Shown here in pieces: positions 1 through 5,503 of a DNA stretch of 6,060 nucleotides (positions are counted from its first letter, which is position 1; each line of letters starts with the position of its first letter). A model generated the notes under the pieces. The model was not told where the DNA came from. It saw only the letters and a program-made list of their open reading frames with translations, and searched no databases. Made by a program: the position numbers and the translations under genes. The stretch is taken from assembly GCA_005880345.1 (NCBI GenBank), contig VBGE01000084.1, positions 1-6,060 on the forward strand, in the 5' to 3' direction. This DNA comes from Chloroflexota bacterium. Lineage in GTDB: Bacteria > Chloroflexota > Dormibacteria > Dormibacterales > Dormibacteraceae.

Positions 1-829
1 CGCCGATGACCTCAGGGTTGCGGTCTCTCGTCGTCCAGGTGATCTCGATCGCCGCGAACTTGGCCGGCTGATCCTGCACCAGGGCCCGAGCGGACAGGTC
101 GCCGACCAGCAGCTGCACGGGCGTCAGCGCGGCAGCGAGCGTGAACGGCACGGCAAACGCCAGCTGCTGATAGCGGTCGCGCCGCCCGCGCAGCCAGGCC
201 ACCGCGTACACCGACGCGACCACGAATCCGGTCGTCATGTAGATCGCGATGATGAAGTGCCAGAACTCATAGCCCAGCGCGCGCGTGAACAGCGCCGCCA
301 TCACGTTGACGTCGACCACGCGGCCGGCGTCGACGGTGATGCCGCCCGGCGTGTTCATGAACGCGTTGGCGGACAGCACCGAGACCGCCCCCAAGACGCC
401 GGTCGGCGGGAGCGCCAACCCCAGGAGAAAGTGCGTCCTGGGCCGCAGTCGCGTCCACCCATACAGGTAGATGCCGATGAAGATGGCCTCGAGGAAGAAG
501 GCGATGCCTTCGATCGCGAAACCAAGGCCGAGCGCGGCCCCAAAGCGCCCCATCAACCGCGGCCAGAGGATGCCGAACTCGAAGGAAAGGATGGTTCCGG
601 TGACGGCTCCGACCGCGAACTGGACCGCCATCACGACCGACCAGCGCCGAGCGATCTTGATCGCAACGGGGTCCTTGCGGGCGAGCCCTATCCCTTCCAT
701 CAACAGAGTCAGCGCAGGCAGCGCGACGCCCAACGGCACGATCAGGACGTGGGCGGCGAGCGTGAACGCCATCTGGATCCGGCTCGGGAGAAGGGCGCTC
801 TCGCCGGCCAGCCACACCATGAAAAACAT
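1..829 (-). CDS. cydA: cytochrome bd ubiquinol oxidase subunit I (CydA), 3' end cut by window edge
   Basis: This is the quinol-oxidising, haem-carrying subunit of the membrane terminal oxidase that reduces O2 to water at high affinity. The visible 276 residues align by eye with E. coli CydA. SRIQMAFTLAAH (16-27) gives His27 at the place of the conserved N-terminal haem-ligand His19. IEGIAFFLEAIF (106-117) carries two conserved membrane glutamates. His191 in EFWHF matches the haem b558 ligand His186. KFAAIE (257-262) matches the Lys252/Glu257 motif at the start of the quinol loop. The glutamates are 7 residues apart, not 8 as in E. coli, and NAFMNTPGG (155-163) also points to a non-enterobacterial CydA variant. 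The second half, with the Met haem ligand and GRQPW, is off the left edge, and subunit II would be expected there. ATG at 829 is preferred because AGGG lies 5 bases upstream; ATGs at 832 and 820 are also in frame. Identification is very secure, the exact start less so. Confidence 0.95.
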   Translation of the reverse strand, partial: MFFMVWLAGESALLPSRIQMAFTLAAHVLIVPLGVALPALTLLMEGIGLARKDPVAIKIARRWSVVMAVQFAVGAVTGTILSFEFGILWPRLMGRFGAALGLGFAIEGIAFFLEAIFIGIYLYGWTRLRPRTHFLLGLALPPTGVLGAVSVLSANAFMNTPGGITVDAGRVVDVNVMAALFTRALGYEFWHFIIAIYMTTGFVVASVYAVAWLRGRRDRYQQLAFAVPFTLAAALTPVQLLVGDLSARALVQDQPAKFAAIEITWTTRDRNPEVIG

Positions 830-873
830 CATGGCCCTACGCGGTTCGCCGCATCCTGGGCCGGGCCTTTGTA

Positions 874-900
874 GACTCCGCGCAGAACGCGGTGACTCCG
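874..900. promoter_or_regulatory. inverted plus direct repeat at the divergent cydA / protease start region
   Basis: Only 62 bases separate the two divergent start codons, so both promoters must lie here or inside the opposite gene. A 5-bp GC-rich inverted repeat, CCGCG (878-882) and CGCGG (888-892), spans the first base of the protease GTG. It is flanked by a direct repeat GACTCCG at 874-880 and 894-900, a 20-bp period (about two helical turns). No clear -35/-10 pair or Shine-Dalgarno sequence for the plus-strand gene is visible. This could be a small operator or a hairpin that limits initiation; repeats this short also arise by chance in GC-rich DNA. Confidence 0.2.
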
Positions 901-2025
901 ACCATCCGTCTCGGGCGACTGTTCGGCATCGAGATCGGCTTCAACTGGAGCCTGATCTTCATCTTTGTCTTGATCGCCGGGGCGGTGGCGACGCAGTGGC
1001 TCCCATCGACGGCACCAGGACATGCCGCGACCACCTACTGGCTCGTCGGTTTGGCCGGTGCCATCCTTTTCTACGCGTCCCTCATCGCGCACGAGATGTC
1101 CCATGCCCTCGTGGCGCGGCGAAACGGAGTCAAGGTGGCCGGCATCACCCTGTGGCTCTTCGGCGGCGTCTCCAGGCTCGACGGCGAGCCGCCCAGCGCG
1201 GGCTCCGAGGCGCTCATCGCGGGCGTCGGCCCGCTGACCAGCCTGGGGGTCGCGGCGATCGCATTTGGCGTCGCGTACTTCACGTCGAATGACCTCGTCG
1301 GATCACTCTTCAGCTGGCTGACGACCGTCAACGTCGCCCTCGCGATCTTCAACCTGATCCCCGCGTTTCCGCTGGACGGTGGCAGGTTGTTGAGCTCGGT
1401 CCTGTGGTGGCGATCGGGCAGCCGGCAGGCCGGCGTGCACAACGCCGTTCGCGTCGGCCGGATCTTTGCCTACGTCATGATCGCCGGCGGCGGGGTGCTC
1501 GCCCTCGTCTTCGGCCAGGTCATCAACGGCGTGTGGCTGGCCTTCGTCGGGTGGTTCCTTCTTTCGGCCGGATCATCGGAGGAGGCGGGCTCGAACGTCA
1601 GGTCGCTGCTTCGTTTCATCCCGGTCTCCGCCGCCATGACATCGCCTGTGGTCACGTTGCCCGACTGGGTCACGGTGGAGCAATTCCTGGAGTCGATCGC
1701 GCCGAATCACAGCTTCACCACGTATCCGATCCATGAACCGTCGGGCAAGTTGACGGGCATGGTTCGGCTTTCAGACCTGGTCCGCATCCCGGCTCAGGAT
1801 CGGCGCAGCAAGCACCTCATCGACGTCGCTCGCCCGATCTCAGAGGTGCCCGTCACCAATCCGCGCGAAGACCTCGTGGGATTGATTCAGCGCCTCGGTG
1901 CCGGCATGGATCAACGAGTGCTGGTGTTCGACAACGGGCAGCTGGTCGGCATCCTGTCGCCGGCTGACATCGCGCGCCTTCTGTCGGTCAGGCAGACGCT
2001 CGCCGGGCGGGGTCGCGGCGCCTAG
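892..2025 (+). CDS. site-2-type M50 zinc metalloprotease with C-terminal CBS domain pair
   Basis: This is an intramembrane metalloprotease of the site-2 protease family, which cleaves substrates such as anti-sigma factors within the membrane; no substrate can be read from the window. The 377-residue protein opens with IRLGRLFGIEIGFNWS, the usual start of this subfamily. It has the zinc motif HEMSH (67-71), GVGPLTS (111-117) and the second catalytic motif NLIPAFPLDGG (154-164) with metal-ligand Asp162. Hydrophobic segments lie near 18-35, 50-75, 107-130, 140-160 and 188-226. Residues about 242-300 and 311-367 form two CBS-like units, the second ending LVGILSPADIARLL; CBS pairs usually bind adenine nucleotides. 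The organisation matches CBS-bearing S2P proteases such as archaeal MJ0392 and mycobacterial Rip-like proteins. The start is GTG at 892, the only plausible in-frame start before an upstream stop at 820, with no good ribosome-binding site. It is divergent from cydA and convergent with the next gene, sharing CTAG at the stops. Confidence 0.93.
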   Translation: MTPTIRLGRLFGIEIGFNWSLIFIFVLIAGAVATQWLPSTAPGHAATTYWLVGLAGAILFYASLIAHEMSHALVARRNGVKVAGITLWLFGGVSRLDGEPPSAGSEALIAGVGPLTSLGVAAIAFGVAYFTSNDLVGSLFSWLTTVNVALAIFNLIPAFPLDGGRLLSSVLWWRSGSRQAGVHNAVRVGRIFAYVMIAGGGVLALVFGQVINGVWLAFVGWFLLSAGSSEEAGSNVRSLLRFIPVSAAMTSPVVTLPDWVTVEQFLESIAPNHSFTTYPIHEPSGKLTGMVRLSDLVRIPAQDRRSKHLIDVARPISEVPVTNPREDLVGLIQRLGAGMDQRVLVFDNGQLVGILSPADIARLLSVRQTLAGRGRGA

Positions 2026-2033
2026 CGCTTTTT
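2017..2033 (+). terminator. possible compact intrinsic terminator of the M50 protease gene
   Basis: GCGC (2018-2021) can pair with GCGC (2025-2028) across a 3-base loop CTA, with an extra G-T wobble (2017/2029), followed by TTTTT at 2029-2033. The loop holds the first two bases of the TAG stop. The T-run is the complement of the Lys-Lys codons at the end of the opposite gene. The stem is only 4-5 bp, shorter than typical intrinsic terminators. It would work only in the plus direction. Confidence 0.25.
2022..2025. other. interlocked convergent stop codons in CTAG
   Basis: The plus-strand protease ends with TAG at 2023-2025 and the minus-strand small gene ends with TAG read from 2024 to 2022. 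The palindromic tetramer CTAG provides both stops, so the two genes overlap tail to tail by four bases with no intergenic DNA. The same arrangement recurs at 3507-3510. Confidence 0.95.
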
Positions 2034-2324
2034 GACGGCTTTCTCGATCTCGTCGCTCAGGTCGCGAAACGTCTCGGCGACGGCCGAACCGAAGGAACGC
2101 GCGGTCTGCTTTGTCTTCTCGCGCACCTCGGGATCTCTGGTCGTCGTCTCGAGCGACTTGAAAACGCTTTCGGCCGCCTGACGTAGCTGCTCGAGAGAAC
2201 GGTTGAGCTCCGCGGTGTCCTTCTCGCTCCTCGCGTTTCGGTAGTGCCGCTTCAGGTCGCCGGCGAGACCCTGGATGTCGGACTCGAACTGGTTCCACGC
2301 TGATCTGGAGTCCTCGTTGCTCAC
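2022..2324 (-). CDS. small charged helical protein of unknown function
   Basis: This is a 100-residue protein with no signal peptide or membrane segment. It is rich in Glu, Lys, Arg, Ala and Asp and looks almost entirely alpha-helical. A WNQFESDIQGLAGDLKRHYR region (10-29) is followed by heptad-like stretches around 36-60 and 71-98, and TRDPEVREKTKQTARSF (62-78) recalls small uncharacterised helical proteins of Actinomycetota and Chloroflexota. No catalytic motif is visible. The start is GTG at 2324, overlapping the TGA of the upstream BON gene in GTGA, so translation is probably coupled; the only SD-like sequence is GAGGGA about 11-12 bases upstream, inside the BON gene. Its 3' end shares CTAG with the convergent protease. 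Linkage to a membrane-anchored BON protein suggests an envelope-associated or stress-related role, which is inference only. The coding call is well supported by the overlap; the function is unknown. Confidence 0.8.
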   Translation of the reverse strand: MSNEDSRSAWNQFESDIQGLAGDLKRHYRNARSEKDTAELNRSLEQLRQAAESVFKSLETTTRDPEVREKTKQTARSFGSAVAETFRDLSDEIEKAVKKR

Positions 2325-2860
2325 GTCGTCCGGTCCCTCGGCCTGGCCTTGGTCCCGTGGTTGGTCGACCGCGCCGCTTCTGCCGACGCCGCCAGCGCGG
2401 CCGCCTTGTTCGGGGCGGGCGTGCCGGGCATGTGGAAGAGGCTTGTCACGCCCGTCACGCCCGGGACCTTGCGCACCGCCTCCTCGATGTGATGCATGTC
2501 GTCGGCGGAGTCGAGCTGGCCGCGCAGGATGATGTCCGTGCCCTCCACCTCGAACGTGACGCGTCCTCGCGGAATCGACCTGTCGGCAAACACCTCGCTT
2601 TCGACGCGATCGAGCAGCGCCCGGTCCTCGGCGGGATCACGCGAGTCGCCCGAGGCGAGATGACCGATGCGGCCGCGGATGGTGTGCCACGCGTATCGCG
2701 CCTGTCGAGTGGTGCCGCGCTCGACGTTGCGCGCCATGCGGCCCGAGCGTTCAATCACGCGAATCCGCCGCGCCTTTCCATTCTGCGGGTCGAGCAAGTA
2801 CGCGGCTGCTGCGGACGCCGCCGCCACGAACGCCGCCACGAACCACCATCGCTTGCTCAT
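2321..2860 (-). CDS. membrane-anchored BON-domain protein
   Basis: This 179-residue protein has one hydrophobic N-terminal helix (about 6-22, FVAAFVAAASAAAAYLL). It is followed by DPQNGKARR (24-32), the 'DP..G.RRR' motif typical of a family of single-pass BON proteins. A basic helical linker (about 33-67) comes next. The BON domain covers about 78-144: DRALLDRVESEV, then the strand regions around VTFEVEGTDIILRGQLDS and the helix and strand ending VPGVTGVTSLFHM with its conserved glycines. The tail (145-179) is rich in Ala, Arg, Thr and Lys and probably disordered. BON domains occur in envelope-protective proteins such as OsmY and are thought to bind membranes. The start at 2860 is fixed by a strong ribosome-binding site; the same frame stays open upstream to 3250 but only by running antisense to the NUDIX gene. 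It is the first gene of a two-gene unit with the helical protein, with a 4-base overlap. Confidence 0.88.
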   Translation of the reverse strand: MSKRWWFVAAFVAAASAAAAYLLDPQNGKARRIRVIERSGRMARNVERGTTRQARYAWHTIRGRIGHLASGDSRDPAEDRALLDRVESEVFADRSIPRGRVTFEVEGTDIILRGQLDSADDMHHIEEAVRKVPGVTGVTSLFHMPGTPAPNKAAALAASAEAARSTNHGTKARPRDRTT

Positions 2861-2864
2861 CGCG

Positions 2865-2872
2865 ACCTCCTT
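2865..2872 (-). promoter_or_regulatory. strong Shine-Dalgarno site of the BON gene
   Basis: On the minus strand AAGGAGGT precedes the ATG at 2860, leaving a 5-base gap between GGAGG and ATG. It is the best ribosome-binding site in the window. It decides the BON start and rules out the in-frame ATG five codons upstream (2875) and the longer open frame. Confidence 0.85.
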
Positions 2873-2893
2873 CATCTGAGCGCTGAACCCCCA

Positions 2894-2932
2894 CCACGCC
2901 CGGCGTGGGCACGAGCGGCTGGGAACAGCCGC
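2894..2932. promoter_or_regulatory. two tandem perfect hairpins in the divergent BON/NUDIX intergenic region
   Basis: The first inverted repeat is CCACGC (2894-2899) with GCGTGG (2903-2908) across a 3-base loop. Six bases later comes GCGGCTG (2915-2921) with CAGCCGC (2926-2932) across GGAA, a GNRA-type tetraloop if read as plus-strand RNA. Both stems are perfect. They lie 21-60 bases upstream of the ribosome-binding site of the BON gene, on its leader side, and 116-155 bases upstream of the proposed NUDIX start. No T-run follows on either strand, so they do not look like intrinsic terminators. Options are 5'-leader structure, operator half-sites or a small RNA. No known riboswitch class was recognised. 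Confidence 0.45.
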
Positions 2933-3031
2933 CTTAGACTTGAAGTTACTCCAACCATCATTTCCTGTCCTCCTGTCTGCCGGCATCGCCGCGCTCGCGA
3001 CAGTGCTGACGACCAATCGCCCGAACATCTC

Positions 3032-3048
3032 GAAGCGGGGCTTCCGCT
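3032..3048 (+). promoter_or_regulatory. two mutually exclusive small hairpins just before the NUDIX start
   Basis: GAAGC (3032-3036) pairs with GCTTC (3040-3044). Overlapping it, AGCGG (3034-3038) pairs with CCGCT (3044-3048). The two 5-bp stems cannot form together. They include the only purine-rich stretch (GCGGGG) that could serve as ribosome-binding site for the CTG at 3049. The stems are short and chance formation is quite possible. Confidence 0.2.
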
Positions 3049-3510
3049 CTGAGCAAGGAGTCCGCGGGCCTGCTCGCCTATCGCCTGCGTGGCGACCAGC
3101 TCGAGGTGCTCCTCGTCCACCCCGGCGGCCCATTCTGGATGCGGAAGGACGAGGGGGCGTGGTCGATTCCGAAAGGCGAGATCGAGCCCGGCGAGCAGGC
3201 GACCGACGTCGCGCGTCGCGAGTTTCGAGAGGAGCTCGGCGCGCCGGCACCTGACAGCGAGCTCGTCCCGCTGGGCACGGTTCGCCAGGCCGGCGGCAAG
3301 TTGGTGCACGCGTGGGCGGCGGCGGGTGACCTCGACGTGGACAGGGTGAGCAGCGTCACCTTCGAGATGGAGTGGCCGCCACGCTCAGGTCAGAAGACGG
3401 CCTTTCCCGAGGTCGACCGCGCCGAGTGGTTTGACCTCGCGACCGCCCGGCGCAAGATCCTTCCCGCGCAGTCGATCTTCCTCGACCGGCTCGAACGAAC
3501 GATCCGCTAG
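3049..3510 (+). CDS. NUDIX hydrolase (COG4119-like), probable CTG start
   Basis: NUDIX enzymes hydrolyse nucleoside diphosphates linked to another group. The full box GX5EX7REUXEEXGU is present at residues 43-65 (GEIEPGE, seven residues, then REFREELGA), including metal-binding Glu61 and Glu62; the last U position is Ala, a mild deviation. SAGLLAYR (5-12), LEVLLVHPGGPFW (18-30) and GAWSIPKGE (36-44) match COG4119-type NUDIX proteins, and ending at residue 153 is normal for them. The substrate cannot be deduced. The start is problematic: the family's N-terminal strand begins at about 3049, but the frame from the upstream stop (3007) holds no ATG, GTG or TTG until GTG 3106, which would remove the first beta strand. 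CTG at 3049, followed by AGC AAG GAG, is the best fit to the usual N-terminus. The gene is divergent from the BON gene and shares a CTAG stop overlap with the convergent lipoprotein gene. The family is certain, the start is not. Confidence 0.88.
   Translation: MSKESAGLLAYRLRGDQLEVLLVHPGGPFWMRKDEGAWSIPKGEIEPGEQATDVARREFREELGAPAPDSELVPLGTVRQAGGKLVHAWAAAGDLDVDRVSSVTFEMEWPPRSGQKTAFPEVDRAEWFDLATARRKILPAQSIFLDRLERTIR
3507..3510. other. second interlocked convergent stop pair in CTAG
   Basis: The NUDIX gene stops with TAG at 3508-3510 and the minus-strand lipoprotein gene stops with TAG read from 3509 to 3507. This is the same four-base tail-to-tail overlap as at 2022-2025. No T-run or hairpin is near this one. 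Confidence 0.95.
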
Positions 3511-3920
3511 GTCGGCGTCGCCGCCTTGGCGTGATCGACGCGGCCGTCGGAGTCGAGGTACACGGCCATGATCACGTGACTTACCGGAGGGTTGTACACC
3601 GCGGCTTCGACGCGGGCGTTGACCGTGAGGTCGAACATCGCGATGTTGTGGTCCGCGCCGAGGTAGCGATAGTGGCTCCAGAGCGGGGCGACCAGGGCGA
3701 ACACGTTGTCGCCCTGGCCCTGCAGGCGCGAATGAAAGCCCTCACTCAAGCAGTCCCAAACGCCCGGCGTCGCCTCCGAGCTGGTGATGGCGATGACAAA
3801 AATTTTGGCGCATTGCGGCGGATCAGGCGACGAGGTCGCTGCGACCTGCGAGCCTGACCGGCTGCACGTTGTGATCGCACCGGCGAGCAGCACGACGACA
3901 AGAAAACGGGCGAGGCGCAT
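3507..3920 (-). CDS. small secreted protein, probable lipoprotein, unknown function
   Basis: This 137-residue protein has an N-terminal export signal: MRLAR, then a hydrophobic core (about 6-16, FLVVVLLAGAI), then TTC with Cys19. The lipobox would be ITTC; Thr at -1 is unusual (Gly, Ala or Ser is normal), so lipidation is probable but not sure. A Ser/Pro/Thr-rich spacer (20-36) leads to a globular part with Cys37 and Cys57, a possible disulfide. The second half, from WDCLSEGFHSRL (55-66) to the beta-like VSHVIMAVYLDSDGRV (113-128), is vaguely like a small alpha+beta cone fold such as NTF2/SnoaL, but I could not assign a family. It begins 43 bases after the stop of the S8 protease on the same strand, with no clear ribosome-binding site. 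The two may share a transcript, so this could be an accessory protein of the protease, which is inference. Confidence 0.75.
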   Translation of the reverse strand: MRLARFLVVVLLAGAITTCSRSGSQVAATSSPDPPQCAKIFVIAITSSEATPGVWDCLSEGFHSRLQGQGDNVFALVAPLWSHYRYLGADHNIAMFDLTVNARVEAAVYNPPVSHVIMAVYLDSDGRVDHAKAATPT

Positions 3921-3963
3921 TCATTGAAAGAACGCGCCCGCCCGTGAATGAACTTTTCGAGCG

Positions 3964-5496
3964 CTAGCTCACCGCAGCCAGCGCGTTGACCTGCCCGTGG
4001 CCGTACCACGAGTTGTAGCCGGCGCCGCCCGTGCACTGCTGTGGTGCGCCGTTGTCCGTCGCCGGGAATAAGGCGTACTCCGCCAGCACCTCGGCCGACG
4101 GGCACGGCATGTTGTCGGCCGTGTTGTCGATTCGTGCCTGGACCGCCCCCGGCCGGATGACGCCGATGCTCACGAGCAGAGCGGCGACACCTGCCACGTG
4201 TGGCGAGGCCATCGAGGTGCCCTGCAAGTAGCAGTACACCGCCGTCGGGTACGTCGGATCCGCGGTCGGCTCTTTGACCGAGCGCGTGCACGCCTTGTCG
4301 GCCGGCCACGTCGAAAGCACGCGGCCGTTTGGCGCCTCGGCGGTTTTCTGCAGGATGCTGTCGCCACCGGGCGCCACCACCTGTACCGTGCCGACGCCGT
4401 AGCTCGAGTAGAACGACTTCTGGCGCAGGTTGCCGTCCGCGGTGACGCCGATGACTCCCGGGATCTCGACCGGGATGACCACGCAGGCGTTGGTCACGGG
4501 CCGTGCGACCGGGGTCGTGTTGTCAGGGCTCGTCACGTCCTGGGTCGGGTGCGCCAGGTCGTCGGCCTGGTTGCCCTCGGCCGCGACGACGGTCGTGCCG
4601 TTCTGCATGGCAAACCGGATCGCGCGGTCTTCTGCCTTCCAGATCGCGAACTGCGTCGGGTCGTTCTTGCAGTTGAACAGGAACGGGTCGGCGAAGTAGC
4701 TGTTGTTCGTCACGTTGATGTGGTGGTTGCCCGCCCACATGAATGCGCAGACGACTGCCTCGGGGAAGAAGAACCCGGCCGAGTCGCCCGCCTTGATGGC
4801 GGCCAGCTTGACGTTGGGCGCCACGCCGACGACGCCGAAGCCATTCCGCGCGGCGGCGATGGTCCCTGCCGTATGGGTACCGTGACCGTTGTCATCCTTC
4901 CAAGCGGCGGGTGCCGTGATCGGGGTGCCGCCAATGCACGAGACGCTATCGGTGAAGTCGATGTTTTGCGCCAGGTCTGGGTGCAGGTAGTCGACTCCAG
5001 TATCGATGTCACCGACGATCACCGACGGGCTGCCGCTGGTGATGGATTGCGCCTCGAACGCGTGGATCTGGCGCATGTCCCACTGCAACGCCGACAGGCT
5101 GTCGCCGGGCGCCGGCGTCACCGCCGGTGCTGTGTCCGAGCCGTTGGCGTCCGGCTGGTCGTTCTTGACCCTCGTTGCGCCCTGCGCGGTTGCGGTGACC
5201 GAGTCGATGTTCGAAGCGGACTGCAGGTTGCTCGCAAAATCGCTGCGGTTGGATTTCGCGATGGCGACGCCGATCTGCTCGTAGTTGTAGACGAGAGCAC
5301 CCCCGGCGTCCTGCACCTGCGCGGCCGCGTTCTGTGACGACGCATCGGATTTGTAGAGAACCATGTACGACTGCACCGAGCCTATCGTCGCCGCGTGGAC
5401 CGGGCCTGTGGCCACGCCGACCAGGGCCACCGAGCCCGCCGCGAGCAACGAGCCGAGGCGTGGCAACGCGCGTACGAACGAATGAGGACCGACCAT
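3964..5496 (-). CDS. secreted subtilisin-like serine protease (peptidase S8) with I9-type propeptide
   Basis: This is a complete 510-residue preproenzyme of the subtilase family that would act outside the cell. A signal peptide (about 1-35) ends VHA/AT. Residues about 43-105, from YMVLYKSDA to SVTATAQ, form an inhibitor-I9-like propeptide, which chaperones folding and is normally cleaved off. The catalytic domain (about 137-510) has Asp165 in DIDTGVDYLHPDL, His205 in DDNGHGTHTAGT, oxyanion Asn309 in AAEGNQ and Ser428 in GTSMASPHVAG, all in the normal order. There are eight cysteines (187, 250, 276, 338, 403, 422, 465, 488), an even number consistent with disulfides after export. No C-terminal extension follows the domain, so it is probably released rather than wall-bound. 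An in-frame TGA directly before the ATG fixes the upstream limit of the start, and AGGGGG lies 7 bases upstream. It follows the SDR gene after 81 bases and precedes the small lipoprotein. Family and activity are confident, the substrate is unknown. Confidence 0.95.
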   Translation of the reverse strand: MVGPHSFVRALPRLGSLLAAGSVALVGVATGPVHAATIGSVQSYMVLYKSDASSQNAAAQVQDAGGALVYNYEQIGVAIAKSNRSDFASNLQSASNIDSVTATAQGATRVKNDQPDANGSDTAPAVTPAPGDSLSALQWDMRQIHAFEAQSITSGSPSVIVGDIDTGVDYLHPDLAQNIDFTDSVSCIGGTPITAPAAWKDDNGHGTHTAGTIAAARNGFGVVGVAPNVKLAAIKAGDSAGFFFPEAVVCAFMWAGNHHINVTNNSYFADPFLFNCKNDPTQFAIWKAEDRAIRFAMQNGTTVVAAEGNQADDLAHPTQDVTSPDNTTPVARPVTNACVVIPVEIPGVIGVTADGNLRQKSFYSSYGVGTVQVVAPGGDSILQKTAEAPNGRVLSTWPADKACTRSVKEPTADPTYPTAVYCYLQGTSMASPHVAGVAALLVSIGVIRPGAVQARIDNTADNMPCPSAEVLAEYALFPATDNGAPQQCTGGAGYNSWYGHGQVNALAAVS

Positions 5497-5503
5497 TCAC
5501 TTA

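Noticed and set aside
257..1292. Plus-strand open frames opposite cydA (257-874, 471-1292)
   Set aside because: They are antisense or out-of-frame readings of cydA and the M50 protease with shadow-like composition; the minus-strand frame has an unmistakable CydA sequence.
2940..2975. Minus-strand GGAAAT ... GTCTAA resembling an ECF sigma-factor promoter for the BON gene
   Set aside because: The spacing is several bases longer than the usual ECF promoter spacing and the -35 match is partial, so it was not listed as a promoter.
2321..3250. 309-codon open frame extending the BON gene upstream to 3250 on the minus strand
   Set aside because: The upstream 130 codons run antisense through the NUDIX gene and are Arg/Pro/Ala-rich nonsense. 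A strong ribosome-binding site and the membrane anchor mark the true start at 2860.
2940..3254. Plus-strand open frame starting at TTG 2940 with a signal-peptide-like N-terminus
   Set aside because: After about 30 residues it becomes an out-of-frame reading of the NUDIX gene. There is no ribosome-binding site or family similarity, and the hydrophobic start is probably chance.
3921..3952. TTCATT / AATGAA inverted repeat between the S8 and lipoprotein genes
   Set aside because: It is only 6 bp and AT-containing with a 20-base loop and no T-run, so it is too weak to call a terminator or operator.
3959..3970. GAGC-GCTA-GCTC small palindrome around the S8 stop codon
   Set aside because: A 4-bp stem with no following T-run is not a credible terminator, although it holds the third CTAG.
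4198..5337. 379-codon plus-strand open frame opposite the S8 protease
   Set aside because: It is rich in Arg, Val, Asp and Gly without domains and is the mirror of a protease gene with all catalytic motifs, so it is a high-GC shadow.
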